64,000 nucleotides of DNA, from contig NC_064825.1 in the NCBI RefSeq assembly GCF_024166365.1, forward strand, positions 101,260,480-101,324,479, written 5' to 3'. A program made the position numbers and the translations under genes. Shown piece by piece: positions 24,123-35,128 of this stretch. Position 1 is the stretch's first letter. The number at the start of each line of letters is the position of its first letter. The notes beneath the pieces are model-generated. The model had not been told where the DNA came from. It saw only the letters and a program-made list of their open reading frames with translations, and searched no databases. Source of the stretch: Elephas maximus indicus. Its lineage: Eukaryota > Chordata > Mammalia > Proboscidea > Elephantidae.

Positions 24123-24298
24123 CTTTAGCTGAGAAGGGACCTCCACTCTGTATCTCTTCTCCCTCTCTGTTCTCTGTCAGTCTTTTATTTCATTCGGTGC
24201 TTGTTTGAATTCTTTATCCCTTCATATGACACTTAGAGTTCCAGGATTCATGTTTGTCTCTGTTTTACTTACTTTTTTAGGTCTTTGCTGTGGAGGGA

Positions 24299-24341
24299 CA
24301 GCATGGCGCTTCTGTCTATAGCGCCATGTTGGCTCTGCCCA
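24299..24341 (-). promoter_or_regulatory. L1 5' terminus with paired YY1-like motifs
   Basis: The first bases of the L1 contain CATGGCGCT (24302-24310) and AGCGCCATG (24320-24328), a perfect 9-bp inverted repeat with a 9-bp spacer. Each arm holds ATGGCGC, the core bound by YY1 at the human L1 start. The function here is inferred by analogy. Confidence 0.5.
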
Positions 24342-24383
24342 CTCATTCATTTATATGTTAAACTCGGTTTTGCCATTTCCATT

Positions 24384-24580
24384 TATTGTTGTTGTTAGGT
24401 GCCACTGAGTCGATTCCAACTCTTTTTGACCCCGTATGACAGAGTATGACTGCCTCATAGAGTTTTTCTAGGCTATAATCTTTACAGAGCAGATTTCTCC
24501 AGGAGTCACTGGGTAGGTTCAAGCCGCCAACTTTTTGGTTAGCAGCTGAGCACTTAACTGTTGCCCCACCAGGGCTCCTT
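24384..24580 (-). mobile_element. AfroSINE
   Basis: Antisense copy from 'tattgttgttgttaggtgcc' to 'gccccaccagggctcc'. TTTCCATTTA and GTCCATTTA flank it as a likely target-site duplication. Confidence 0.88.
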
Positions 24581-25890
24581 CATGTCCATTTAGGACCATT
24601 CAAAACCCACTAAAGGGCAAAAGAGCCATCCATATGACAGTGAAGGTGCCCCATAAAGCACATGAATTGCACAAAGAGCATGTTACCGAGTGGCTTGGGG
24701 GATTCCTGCCAGCGGGAGGGGACAGAGAGGACAGGCAGAAAAGGTATTCAGAAGAAGTGTGAAACCAGTTTCAAATTTCCTAGCATCTACACTGGCCTAC
24801 ACCTCCACTACCATGTCCCATCTGCCAGGTTTACAGCAAAGACCCAGAGAGTGAAGTCAACTTTGTCCTGCACCCGCCTGCCTGCAGTGCTTCTGCAAAC
24901 ACACCAGTATTAACACACCCTGGTCTATACTTCCTGCTGCCCTGTCCTTTCTTTTTCTCCTTTGTGCTCTTGGAAGCCCAGCACTTGAGGAAGAGGTGGG
25001 GCTGTGGTGACCGAACTCGCTTCCTGGAGCTGGCGGGGGGCTCCAGGTACATCTGGTTCCTGCCTTTCCAGAGGGAAACACCCGCAGTACTATCCAGAGT
25101 TTTCTGATGGCAAGCAAGAGATACAGATTCCGGCCAACTTATGCAAAAATGAAGTTGCTGGAAGAATCCAGAGGCGCTCACAGAACTGAGGAAAAAGCTG
25201 AAGACCAAGGCTGGTCAAGGACAGTAGCACTGGGGGGGTCTCAATGACAGGAAACAGTGAATGGCCCTTGAGGGCTTTGCGGATACTGTGAATCAGCTAA
25301 GAATCCATTCTTAGCTTCTTCTTGCTTTTGTTCTAGATTCAATTCAGACACAAAATAAGAAAGCAATTGGCTATTGGCCTGGCCTGGGCCAGGTGCCAAC
25401 CTCCTTGGCTAGAGAAGAATAGGCACCTAGATTAATGGCTTCCAAAGACTGCAGTGGTCAGCGGAGGGCACTCCCCAAAAGGAAATAGAGTGTTCTATTC
25501 ACCAGGCCAGGAACTTGAATCTGGGGACTGTCCTCCATACCTCACTGCCTCTCCAGGGGGACAGACCCACTGGCTGAGGGACACCAAAAGGAAGGCACAG
25601 AGGATCCCTCTATGGCTGTTCATCCTCCCATTTTTAGAGTTAAGTGCTAAGGCAGCTTCCAGAACACTCTCCCCTCATTTCACTATTCAACCCAGAACAC
25701 CAAGCATCATGATACGTGCCATGAGAGATACCAGAGATGTACTGAAATGAGATAGTGGGTCTAAAAATAACACGGCACCAGACTGACATTCATTCAACAC
25801 ACATTTCCTGATCACCTATTGTGTGCTAGGCACCAAAGGCCCAATCATGCCTGTGGCAACTAACGACAACAATATATGACTCCCTACCTG
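24581..25890. other. Intergenic sequence, largely repeat-free
   Basis: About 1.3 kb without a recognisable SINE or LINE, apart from a weak L2-like 'cattcattcaacacacattt' at about 25785. ORFs up to 125 codons overlap on both strands and show no known domain. Confidence 0.4.
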
Positions 25891-25894
25891 GATT

Positions 25895-25985
25895 AATTTC
25901 TCTAATTCTCATGTTAGCTCTAGGAGATGGGCACTCTTACTATCCCATTATAAGGAAGAGGAAACTGATGGCTCCCGGGGCTCAC
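25895..25985 (-). mobile_element. MIR fragment
   Basis: Antisense MIR blocks 'tctaattctcatgttagctc' and 'aaggaagaggaaactgatgg'. Confidence 0.5.
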
Positions 25986-26034
25986 AGTCCAGGGAAGGAG
26001 CTTGGAGTCTGGTGGAACTGTAAGCAGTTAGGAG

Positions 26035-26160
26035 AGAGCTGAGTTTCTGTTCTGCCTTACTCTTTCATAAACTGTGTGATCCTGGGCAACTCATACTCTG
26101 TCTCTGGACTTGCTCCCTTCTCTGTAGCGTGAGGAGTTTGGAGTAGGTAATCTCTAAGGT
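26035..26160 (+). mobile_element. MIR-family fragment
   Basis: Sense MIR-like blocks 'ctgtgtgatcctgggcaact' and 'ctctgtctctggacttgctc', diverged. Confidence 0.5.
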
Positions 26161-26245
26161 ACTTTGAATTTCTGATATTCTAAGAGCTTTTTTTTTTAAA
26201 TGTATACAAAATGCACTGTAAACTGTAAAGTGTTATACTCACAAG

Positions 26246-26462
26246 GAGAGGCAGTATAGCATTAGTGGTTAAGTGTGTTAGCCAGTCTGCCAGGGTTCTA
26301 TCCAGCTGCGCCACTTACTAGCCAGTGTGATCTCAGGCAAGTTACTTCACCTGTCTGGGCCTCAGTTTGCTCTTCCATAAAATGGGATAACAAGCATGCC
26401 CATCTCACAGAGCTATCATGAGGATTAGAGAAATTAATCCACACAGGGCGTTTAAGCCATGA
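26246..26462 (+). mobile_element. MIR, near full length
   Basis: It has the full MIR order: 'aggcagtatagcattagtgg', 'cgccacttactagccagtgt', 'ggcctcagtttgctcttcca', 'taaaatgggataac' and 'atgaggattagagaaattaa'. Confidence 0.85.
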
Positions 26463-26491
26463 TATGACAAACAGTAAGAGACCAATTACTA

Positions 26492-26708
26492 TTGTTCTTG
26501 TTGTTAGTTGCCATCGAGTCAATTCCGCCTCGTGGCAACCTGATGTCTGTCACAGTAGAACTGTGTTCCATAGGGTTTTCAGGGCTGTGACCTTTTGGAA
26601 GCAGATCACCAGGCCTGTCTCCCAAGGTGCCTCTGGGTGTGTTTGAACAGCCAACCTTTCGGCTAGTAGTAGAGCAATTAGCCATTTGTGCCACCCGCAG
26701 ACTCCTCC
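26492..26708 (-). mobile_element. AfroSINE, full-length type, with target-site duplication
   Basis: Antisense copy from 'tgttcttgttgttagttgcc' to 'cacccgcagactcctcc'. CAATTACTATT and CAATAACTATT flank it. Confidence 0.9.
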
Positions 26709-26735
26709 AATAACTATTAGCTATTATTATCTCTA

Positions 26736-27000
26736 GGAGTACCTGGATGGTGCAAGCAATTAACGTGCTCAGCTGCTAACTGAAAGTTCGAGGTTTGAGT
26801 CTACCCAGTGGTGCCTTGAAAGAAAGGCCTGGTGATCTACTTCCCAAAGCCATCCATTGAAAACCCTATGGAGCGCAGTCCTACTCTGACACGCATGGGG
26901 TCGCCATGAGTTGGAAACTCTATGGGGCAGCTCTGCGCCGTCCTTTAGGTCGCTATGAGTTGGAATCAACTCGATGGCAACAGGTTTGGTTTTGGCTTTT
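26736..27000 (+). mobile_element. Composite AfroSINE (long type joined to short-type tail)
   Basis: A long-type copy runs to 'gccatgagttgg' (about 26913) and is followed directly by a second tail, 'aaactctatggggcagctct ... ttggttttgg'. Two 3' ends in series suggest template switching or recombination between two SINE subfamilies. Confidence 0.75.
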
Positions 27001-27035
27001 GGGGGTAGGAAATTAGTAGTGTCTGCCACTGCCCT

Positions 27036-27204
27036 GGAAACCCTGGTGGCGTAGTGGCTGAGTGCTATGGCTGTTAACCAAGAGGTCAACAGTTCGAATC
27101 CACCAATAGCTCCTTGGAAACTCTACGGGGCAGCTCTACTCTGTCCTATAGGGTCGCTATGAGTCGGAATTGACTCAATGGCAGTGGGTTTGGTTTGGGT
27201 TTTT
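27036..27204 (+). mobile_element. AfroSINE, short type
   Basis: Complete copy from 'ggaaaccctggtggcgtagt' to 'gggtttggtttggg' plus a T run. Confidence 0.92.
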
Positions 27205-27383
27205 TTGGCCACTGCCCTGGTGGCACAGTACTTAAGAGCTTGGCTGGTAACCAAAAGGTCGGTGGTTCAAATCTACCAGCTGCTCCTTGGAAACCCTACG
27301 GGGCAGTTCTATTTTGTCCTATACGGTTGCTATGAGTCAGAATTGACTCGCTGGCAACGGGTTTGGGTTTTCTTGTTTCTTTT
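27205..27383 (+). mobile_element. AfroSINE, short type, head-to-tail with the previous copy
   Basis: It begins 'ccctggtggcacagtactta' and ends in a 'gggtttgggttttcttg' tail. CCACTGCCCTGG occurs both before the upstream SINE and at this copy's start, which marks the upstream copy's target-site duplication. The upstream copy therefore inserted at the head of this one. Confidence 0.9.
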
Positions 27384-27620
27384 GCCACAGAACTCAGCAG
27401 AAAAAGGCATAATTTTTTTTCAAGAAAGAATTTATTTTCACAAGGGCATTCCAGTCATAAGTAAAATCAGAATTTTTTTGCTGTTTATATTTATTCAGTA
27501 TTAATTTTTATTTTGGATAACATATGGGATAATGAGGGACCTCATGAACTTTTCAGGGCCTAAGGCCACTAAAGGCTTTGAATCAGCCCCGATTTTCAGG
27601 CAGTTGCTACCCAAGGTCCT

Positions 27621-27827
27621 AGGAGTCCCTGGGTGGCGCAAATGATTAAGCACTTGACTACTAGCCAAAAAATTGGTGGTTCAAACCCACCCAGAGGTGC
27701 CTTGGAAGACAGGCCTGGTGATCTGATTCTGAAAGGTCACAGCCTTTCAAAATGCTATGGGGCAGTTCTGCTTTGCACACATGGGGTTGCCATGAGTCGG
27801 AATCTACCCCATGGCAACTAACAACGC
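27621..27827 (+). mobile_element. AfroSINE, full-length type
   Basis: Complete sense copy from 'aggagtccctgggtggcgca' to 'ggcaactaacaacgcc'. Confidence 0.9.
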
Positions 27828-27849
27828 CCCAGGGTCCCACTTCCATACA

Positions 27850-27917
27850 TTCCGCTAATAGGTACTGAGCACCTACTGTGCCAGGCATTGTGCTAGGTCC
27901 TGGATGATGACAGCATA
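27850..27917 (-). mobile_element. L2 fragment
   Basis: Antisense blocks 'actgagcacctactgtgcca' and 'gcattgtgctaggtcctgga'. Confidence 0.55.
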
Positions 27918-28037
27918 AATTAGGAAGAAAGAAAGGGAGGGTGAGAGGGGGAGGAGGAATGGAAGGAGGGTGGGAGGGAGAGAGGGAAGGAGAGGGAGGA
28001 AGGAAAAACTAAGAAAGAAAGTGAGAGAGAGACAGAG
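27918..28037. repeat. Purine-rich (GGAA/GAGG) low-complexity tract
   Basis: About 120 bp of nearly pure A/G on the + strand (GGAGG, GAAAG and GAGA units). Confidence 0.85.
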
Positions 28038-28287
28038 CTCAGCCTAACGTCGTGCCTTCTCATTTTGCCTAGGGAATCTGCTTGTGAGGAGAAGGGAGTA
28101 TAGGCGACTGCAAGAATGGTGTGGGAGTGTTGTCTGACCTCCTCTAACGTTATGAGGGGGAAGGAGAACCATTATTAGCATCAACAGCCCAAGGTTAATT
28201 CCTATGAAGCAGAGGTCAGACTTGCCTCCCATGCAACCTTTTTACCAGTCCTGACACCATGGCGTTCTCTACTCCTCTGCTGGGTTT

Positions 28288-29050
28288 GATAATTCATTGC
28301 AATGACCACACAGAAGTCACAGACAATACTCATGATTATGGGGTTTATTTGGGAAGCAGCAGGTTACAATTCAGGATGACCGATGACTCAGGATACAATT
28401 CTTTGATCTGGGCAGCCTCTTCTCAGCCATGCCAACAGGCAGGCCTCCCTCTATCTCTCAGCGCCTCGGCCCAGCCTCTGCTCTGCTCTTTAGCTCCACC
28501 AGTAAGTACCCAGAGGCACTCCACTCCACCAGCAAGCCTCCTATCTGAAGGCACTCAGCTCTCTCACTCCAGGGGTCAGCACACCCACCCTGTAGTCTCC
28601 TGCCAGTCTCCTGGTTCTGCTGCCTCAGCTGCTGCCATTTCTCTGCTGCCCCTTCTCGCTGTCTTGCACTGTCTCCAGTGTTACAACACTCTCTCTTTGT
28701 CTCCTGGTTCTAGGAGGCTCCCAGGGCAGGGACCCCCGGTCCAAAGGATGCACTGTACTCCCAGATCTTTCTTGATGGTCCTGAGGTTTCCCACGTCCAC
28801 CTCTGGGATGGCTCATTTTAAGCCTAGCAGATAGCAAAACTGACCAATCCCCTCATTAGGGTTCCATACACCTTATTTGCATGGTCCCACCCCCACAAGA
28901 GTGCCATGCACCTTATTTGCATTATTAGCAAGTTGTTCAATCCCCTTGTGGGCCACAAACACTGTATTTGCATAGTCCCACCCAATCATTTGGTGGAAGT
29001 TACAAGACCATGGCAAGAAAGGCCATACAAAAGCAATCCATCATACCACA
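28288..29050 (-). mobile_element. Probable fossil LTR, family not recognised
   Basis: An LTR-sized unit beginning TGATAATT and ending ACCACA. It has an antisense polyadenylation-like 'gggtttatttggg' near one end and repeated 'cttatttgcat' blocks near the other. A 191-codon frame crosses it but resembles no protein. The LTR call rests on its architecture only. Confidence 0.4.
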
Positions 29051-29054
29051 ATGA

Positions 29055-29394
29055 CAGTGGCTATCTAGTGCGTCTATAACAGAAACGCCGCAAGTCGATG
29101 GCTTTAACAGACAGAAATTTATTTTCTCATACTTTAGGAGGCTAGAAGTCCAAATTCAGAGCTCTGGCTCTAGGAGAATGCCTTCTTTCTGTCGGCTGTG
29201 GAGGAAGGTTCTTGTCTCCAGCTTCTGCTTCCTTAGAGATCTCCATGTGTCTTGGCAACTATTTTTCCCCATCTCTACTGGCTTATTTAGTCTCTGTTTA
29301 TATCTCAAAAGAGATTGACTCAAGATACACCCTAATCCTGCTTCATTAACATAACAAGGACAACTCATTCCCAAATGGTGTTATAACCAGAGGC
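29055..29394 (-). mobile_element. Fossil MaLR-like LTR, partial
   Basis: Same family as the LTRs at 10131 and 15450, recognisable from 'ggctttaacagacagaaatt', 'ggaggctagaagtccaaatt' and 'ggaggaaggttcttgtctcc'. The distal part is missing. Confidence 0.65.
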
Positions 29395-29396
29395 AT

Positions 29397-30744
29397 GTTG
29401 TTGTTGTTAGGTACTGTCGAGTCAGTTCCCACTCATAGTGACCCTGTGTACAACGGAATGAAACACTGTCCAATCCTGCAACATCCTCACAATCATTGTT
29501 ATGCAAGAGCCCGTTGTTGCAGCCACTGTGTCAATCCATCTCTTTGAGGGTCTTTTTCTTGCTCACCCTCTACTTTACCAAGCATGATGTCCTTCTCCAG
29601 GGATTGATCCTTCCTGATAACATTTCCAAGGTATGTGAGACATAGTCATGTCATCCTTGCTTCCAAGGAGCATTCTGGTTGTACTTTTTCCAAGACGGAT
29701 TTGTTCCTTCTTTTGGCAGGCCATGGAATATTCAATATTCTTTGCCAGCACCATAATTCAAAGGCGTCAATTCTTCTTCGGTCTTCCTTTTTCATTGTCC
29801 AGCTTTCGCATGCATATGAGGCGATTGAAAACACCATGGCTTGGGTCAGGCACACTTTAATGTTCAAGGTGACCTCTTTGCTTTTCAACCCTTTAAAGAA
29901 CTCTTTTGCAGCAGATTTGCTCAATGCAATGCATCTTTGATTTCTTGACTGCTGCTTCCATGGCTGTTGATTGTGGATACAGGCAAAATAAAATCCTTGA
30001 CAACTTCAATCCTTTCTCCGTTTCTTATGATGTTGCTCATTGGTCCAGTTGTGAGGATTTTTGCTTTCTTTATGTTGAGGTGCAATCCATACTGAAGGCT
30101 GTGGTCTTTGATCTTCATTAGTAAGTGCTTCAAGTCCTCTTCACTTTCAGCAAGCAAGATTGTGTCATCTGCATAACGCAGGTTGTTAATGAGTCTTCCT
30201 CCAATCCTGATGCCCTGTTCTTCTTCATATAGTCCAGCTTCTCATATTATTTGCCCAGCATACGGATTGAAAAGTACGGTGAAAGGATTCAACCCTTATG
30301 CATACCTTTTCCAACTTTAAGGCACGCAGTATCCCCTTGTTCTGTTTGAAAGATTGCCTCTTGGTCTATGTACAGGCTCCTCATGAGCACAATTAAACAT
30401 TCTGGAATTCCTATTCCTCACAATGTTATCCATAATTTGTTATGATCCACACAGTGGAAAGCCTTTGTATAGTCAATAAAGCACAAATTAACATCTTTCT
30501 GGTATTCCCTGGTTTTGGCCAGGATCCTATGACATCAGCTACGATATTCCTAGTTCTGCATCCTCTTCTGAATCCAGCTTGAATTCCTGGCAGTTCCCTG
30601 TCGATATACTGCTGCAGCCATTTTTGAATGATCTTTAGCAAAATTTTTCTTGCGTGTGATGTTAATGACATTCTTCAATAATTTCTACATTCAGTTGGAT
30701 CACCTTTCTTGGGAATAGGCATAAATATGGATCTCTTCCAGTCA
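29397..30744 (-). mobile_element. RTE-clade LINE, 5'-truncated, inactive
   Basis: Minus-strand RTE. Translated pieces include LAESEEDLKHLLMKIKDHSLQ (29921-30157), SYACESWTMKKEDRRRIDAF (29646-29924) and IDRELPGIQAGFRRGCRTRN (30426-30671). The (CAA)n tail is at 29397. It is broken into at least three frames. An AfroSINE sits at its 5' boundary. Confidence 0.9.
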
Positions 30745-30746
30745 GT

Positions 30747-30880
30747 AGAAACCCTGGTGGTGTAGTGGTTAAGCAGTTTGAATCCACCAGGCACTCCTTA
30801 GAAACCCTATGGGGCACTTCTACTCTGTCCTATAGGGTTGCTAGGAGTCGGAATCGATTTCACAGCAATGGATTTTAAGG
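30747..30880 (+). mobile_element. AfroSINE with internal deletion
   Basis: Short-type head 'agaaaccctggtggtgtagt', then a jump to 'gcagtttgaatccaccaggc'. About 25 bp between the A and B boxes is lost. The tail is 'agggttgctaggagtcggaa'. Confidence 0.85.
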
Positions 30881-32223
30881 AAAATTCGAAAGCAGATAGT
30901 TTGTGCAAAAAACCTCAACTACTTAGACTCCTAAGAAACATCTCCACGTCCCCTTTTCCTTTGTTGCTGTTGTTAGGTGCCATTGAATCAGTTTCAACTG
31001 ATAGAAACTCTACGTAAAAGAAAACGAAACACTGCCCAGTCCTGTGCCATCCTTGTAAGAGTTGTTATGCTTGAGCCCTTGTTGCAACCACTGTGTCAAT
31101 CCATCTCATTGAGGGTCTTCCTCTTTTTTGCTGACCCTCTACTTCATGAAGCATGGTGTGCTTCTCCAAGGACTGATCCCTCCTGATAACATGTCCAAAG
31201 TATGTAAGGCAAAGTCTCGCCATCCTTGCCTCTAAGGAGCATTCTGGCTGTACTTTTTCCAAGACAGGTTTGTTCATTCTCTTGGCAGGCCGCGGTATGT
31301 TCAATATTCTTCACCAACACCATAATTCAAAGACATCAATTCTTCATCAGTCTTCCTTATTCATTATTCGGTTTTCATATGCATATGAGGCAACTGAAAA
31401 CACCATGCCTTGGGTCAGGCCCACCTTAGTCTTTAAGGTGACATCTTTGCTTTTCAACACTTTAAAGAGGTCTTTTTTTTTTTTTTTACTTTTTTGTGTG
31501 TGTGTGTGCTTTAAGTGAAAGTTTACAGCTCAAGGTAATTTCTCATACAAAAATTTATACACACTTTGTTATGTGACCCTAGCTGCTCTCCCTATAATGT
31601 GACATTACACTCCTCCTTTCCATCCTGGATTTCTCATGCCCATTCAATGAGCTCCTGCCCCCTTCTGCCTTCTCATCTTGCCTCCAGACAAGAACCGCCC
31701 ATTTAGTCTCATGTATCTTCTTGAACTAAGAAGCACACTCCACACAAGTTTTATTTTATGTCTTATAGTCCAGTCTAATCTTTGTCTGAAGAGTTGGCTT
31801 CAGGAATGTTTTCAGTTCTGGGTTAACAGAGAATCCGGGGACTAAGTCTTCTGGGGTTCCTCCAGTCTCAGTCAGACCATGAAGTCTAGTCTTTTTACTA
31901 GAATTTGAGTTCTGCACCCCACTTTTCTCCCATTCTGTCAGGTGCTCTCTGTTGTGTTCCCTGTCAGGGAGGTCATTGGTGGTAGTCAGGCACCATCTAA
32001 TTCTTCTGGCCTCAGGCTGATGGAGTTCCTGGTTTATGTGACCCTTTTTGTCTCTTGGACTAGTATTTTCCTTGTGTCTTTGGTGGTCTTCATTCTCCTT
32101 TGCTCTAAGTGGATTGGGACCTATTGATGCATCTTAGATGGCCACTTGCTAGATTTTAAGACCCCAAACGCCTCCCACCAAAGTGAGATGCAGAACATTT
32201 TCTTAATAAACTTTGTTATGCCA

Positions 32224-32377
32224 GACTGCCCTGACAGGGTGGTGAGGAGGAGTGTGCTGTCACATTATAAGGAGAGCAACTAGGGTCACATAACAGGGTA
32301 CGTGTAAGTTTTTGTATGAGAGACTGACTTGAATTATAAACTTTCATTTAAAGCACAGTAAAAAAAAAGTTAAAAAA
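32224..32377 (+). mobile_element. Short 5'-truncated L1 tail inserted in the L1
   Basis: About 150 bp of L1 3'UTR end ('gtttttgtatgagagactga', 'aaagcacagt', poly-A). It is flanked by the perfect 16-bp direct repeat AAACTTTGTTATGCCA (32208-32223 and 32378-32393). Confidence 0.92.
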
Positions 32378-33138
32378 AAACTTTGTTATGCCAATAGACC
32401 TAGATGTCCCCTGAAACCATGGTCCCCAGACCCCCGCCCCTGCAACTCTGTCCCTTGAAGTGTTTGGTTGTATTCAGGAAACTTCTTAGCTTTTGGTTTG
32501 GTCCAGTTGTGCTGGCTTCCCCTGTAATGGGTGTTGTCCTTCCCTTCACCCAAGATAATTCTCCTCTACCACCTAGTTAAGGAACACCCCCTCCCTCCCT
32601 CCCCACTCTCATAACCATCAAAGAATGTTTTCTTCTGTGCTTAAACCTTTTCTGGAGTTCATAAATAGCATAGCTCTCTCGTACAATATCTGTCCTTTTG
32701 CAACTGACTAATTTGACCTAGCATAATGACTCCCAGATTCATCCATGTTATGAGATGTTTCATGGATTCATCATTGTTCTTTATTATTGCATAGTATTCC
32801 ACTGTGTGAAGATACCGTAATTTGTTTACCCATTCATCTGTTAAAGATTTGTTAAAGAGATGGTCTTTTCCCCATTTAACGAACTTTGAGTCTTTGTCAA
32901 ATATCAGCTACTTGTAGGTGGATGAATTTACGTCTAGAGTCTCAACTCTGTTCCATTGGTCTATGTATCTGTTGTTGTACCAGCACCAGGGTGTTTTGAC
33001 ATGGTGGTATAACAGGTTCTAAAATCAAGTAGAGTGAAGCCTCCCACTTTGTTCTTCTTCAGTAATGCTTTACTTACCCAGGGACCCTTGCCTTTCCATA
33101 TGAAGTTGGTGATTTGTTTCTCTATCTCATTAAAAAAT

Positions 33139-35128
33139 GTCACTGGAGTCTGTTTAACAAATCGTGCTGGCATAACTGGATATCCATCTGCAAAAAAATG
33201 AAAGAAGACCCATACCTCACACTATGCACAAAAACTAACTCAAAATGGATCAAAGACCTAAATATAAAATCTAAAGTGGTGAAGATCATGGAAGAAAAAA
33301 TAGGGACAACGCTAGGAGCCCTAATAAATGGCATAAACAGTATACAAAACATTACTAACAACGCAGAAGAGAAACAAGATAGCTGGGAACTCCTAAAAAT
33401 CAAACACCTATGCTCATCTAAAGACTTCACCAAAAGAATAAAAAGATTACCTACAGACTGGGAAAAAGTTTTTAGCTATGACATTTCTGATCACCATCTG
33501 AGCTCTAAAATCTACATGATACTGCAAAAACTTAACTACAAAAAAGACAAATAACCCAATTAAAAAATGGGCAAAGGATATGAACAACCACTTCACTAAA
33601 AAAGACATTCAGGTAGCTAACAGATACATGAGGAAATGCACATGATCATTAGCCATTAGAGAAATGCAAATCACTCCAACAAGGCTGGCATTAATCCAAA
33701 AAACACAAAATAATAAATGGTGGAGAGACTGGAACACTTATACACTGCTGGTGGGAGTGTAAAATTGTATAGCCACTTTGGAAATCGATTTGGCGCTTCC
33801 TTAAAAAGCTAGAAATAGAACTACCACAGTATCCAGCAATCCCACTCCTTGGAATATATCCTAGAGAAATAAGAGCCTTTACGTGAACAGATATATGCAC
33901 ACCCATGTTCACTGCAGCATTGTTTACAATAGTAAAATGATGGAAGCAACCAAGGTGCCCATCAACAGATGAATGCATAAGTAAATTATGGTGTATTCAC
34001 ACAGTGGAACAATGATGAATCGTGAAACATTTCATAACAGAGGAATCTGGAAGACATTATGCTGCATGAAATTAGTCACTTGCAAAAGGACAGATATTGT
34101 ATGAGACCACTACTATAAGAACTTGAGAAATAGTTTAAAAAGAGAAGAAAATATTCTTTGATGGTTATGAGAGCGGGGAGGGAGGGAGAGAGAGGGGTTT
34201 TCACTAATTAGATAGTACACAAGAACTATTTTAGGTGAAGGGAAAGACAACACACAATACAGGAGAGGTCAGCACTACTGGACTAAACCAAAAGCAAAGA
34301 TGTTTCCTGAATAAACTGAACGCTTCACAGGCCAGCGTAGCAGGGGCAGGGGTTTGGGGACCATGGTTTTGGGGGACATCTAAGTCAATTGGCATAATAA
34401 AATCTACTAAGAAAACATTCTGCATCCCGCTTTGGAGAGTGGTGTCTGAGGTCTTAAACACTAGCAAGCAACCATCTAAGATGCATCAATTGGTCTCAAC
34501 CCACCTGCAGCAAAGAAGAATGAAGAATACCAAAGACAAAGTAATGATGAGCTCAAGAGACAGAAAGGCCCACATAAAAACCAGACACTATATCAGCCTG
34601 AGACCAGAAGAACTAGATGGTGCCCGGCTACAACCAATGACTGCCCTGACAGGGAACACAACAGAGAACCCCTGAGGGAGCAGGAGAGCAGTGGGATGCA
34701 GACCTCAAATTCTCGTAAAAAGATCAGACTTAATGGTCTGACTGAGACTAGAAGAACCCCAGAGGTCATGGTCCCCAGACCTTCTGTTAGCCCAAGACAG
34801 GAACCACTCCCAAAGCCAACTCTTCAGACAGGGATTGGACTGGGCTATGGGATAGAAAATGATACTGGTGAAGAGTGAGCTTCTTGGACCAAGTAGACAC
34901 ATGAGACTATGTGGGCAGCTCCTGTCTAGAGAGGAGATGAGAGGGCAGAGGGGATCAGAAGTTGGCCGAAAGGACATGAAGATAGAGAGTGGAGGGAAGG
35001 AGTGTGCTTTCTCATTATGGGGAGAGTAACTAGGAGTATATATAGCAAGGTGTATATAAGTTTTTGTATGAGAGACTGACTCGGTTTGTAAACTTTCACT
35101 TAAAGCACAATAAAATTTTGTCTTTAAA
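33139..35128 (+). mobile_element. 5'-truncated L1 inserted in the L1, opposite strand
   Basis: It begins inside ORF2. The + strand at 33150-33554 reads NRLxxWISICKKMKEDPYLT-like, then KTNSKWIKDLNIK and KRIKRLPTDWEKVFSYDIS. It continues through the ORF2 C-terminal region to about 34190 and then a 3'UTR ending 'cttaaagcacaataaaattt'. It interrupts the minus-strand L1 at 'ttaaaaaatgt'. The similar 'ctttaaatgt' after it is the probable target-site duplication. Confidence 0.85.

Larger units (their letters stand above)
16893..24341 (-). mobile_element. Near-full-length L1, inactive
   Basis: A 7.4-kb minus-strand L1. From 5' to 3' it has a 5'UTR with tandem monomers (24341 to about 22930) and ORF1 (about 22930-22100). 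The ORF1 C-terminal domain reads RIPYRIDPKRKSPRHIIITL. ORF2 (about 21560-17800) has an endonuclease, readable as DLIDIDRTLYQTS and HTFFSNAHGTFSRLGHILG at 20709-20969. Its reverse transcriptase reads [12 protein letters not shown], then [14 protein letters not shown], with SADD at the catalytic box, at 19337-19690. Its C-terminus includes CWWECKMVQLFWK and YDPAIPLLGIYP at 17804-18175. The 3'UTR (about 17800-16893) lacks its last 230 bp or so and the tail, where an RTE abuts. No ORF exceeds about 180 codons, so it cannot be active. One AfroSINE has inserted into the 5'UTR. Confidence 0.92.

Noticed and set aside
16893-24341. Active full-length L1
   Set aside because: Both ORFs are broken into many short pieces, the catalytic box is altered, and the 3' terminus with poly-A tail is missing.
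28259-28834. 191-codon ORF on the + strand
   Set aside because: It sits in a probable fossil LTR, shows no domain and has the composition of low-complexity Ser/Pro/Leu sequence.
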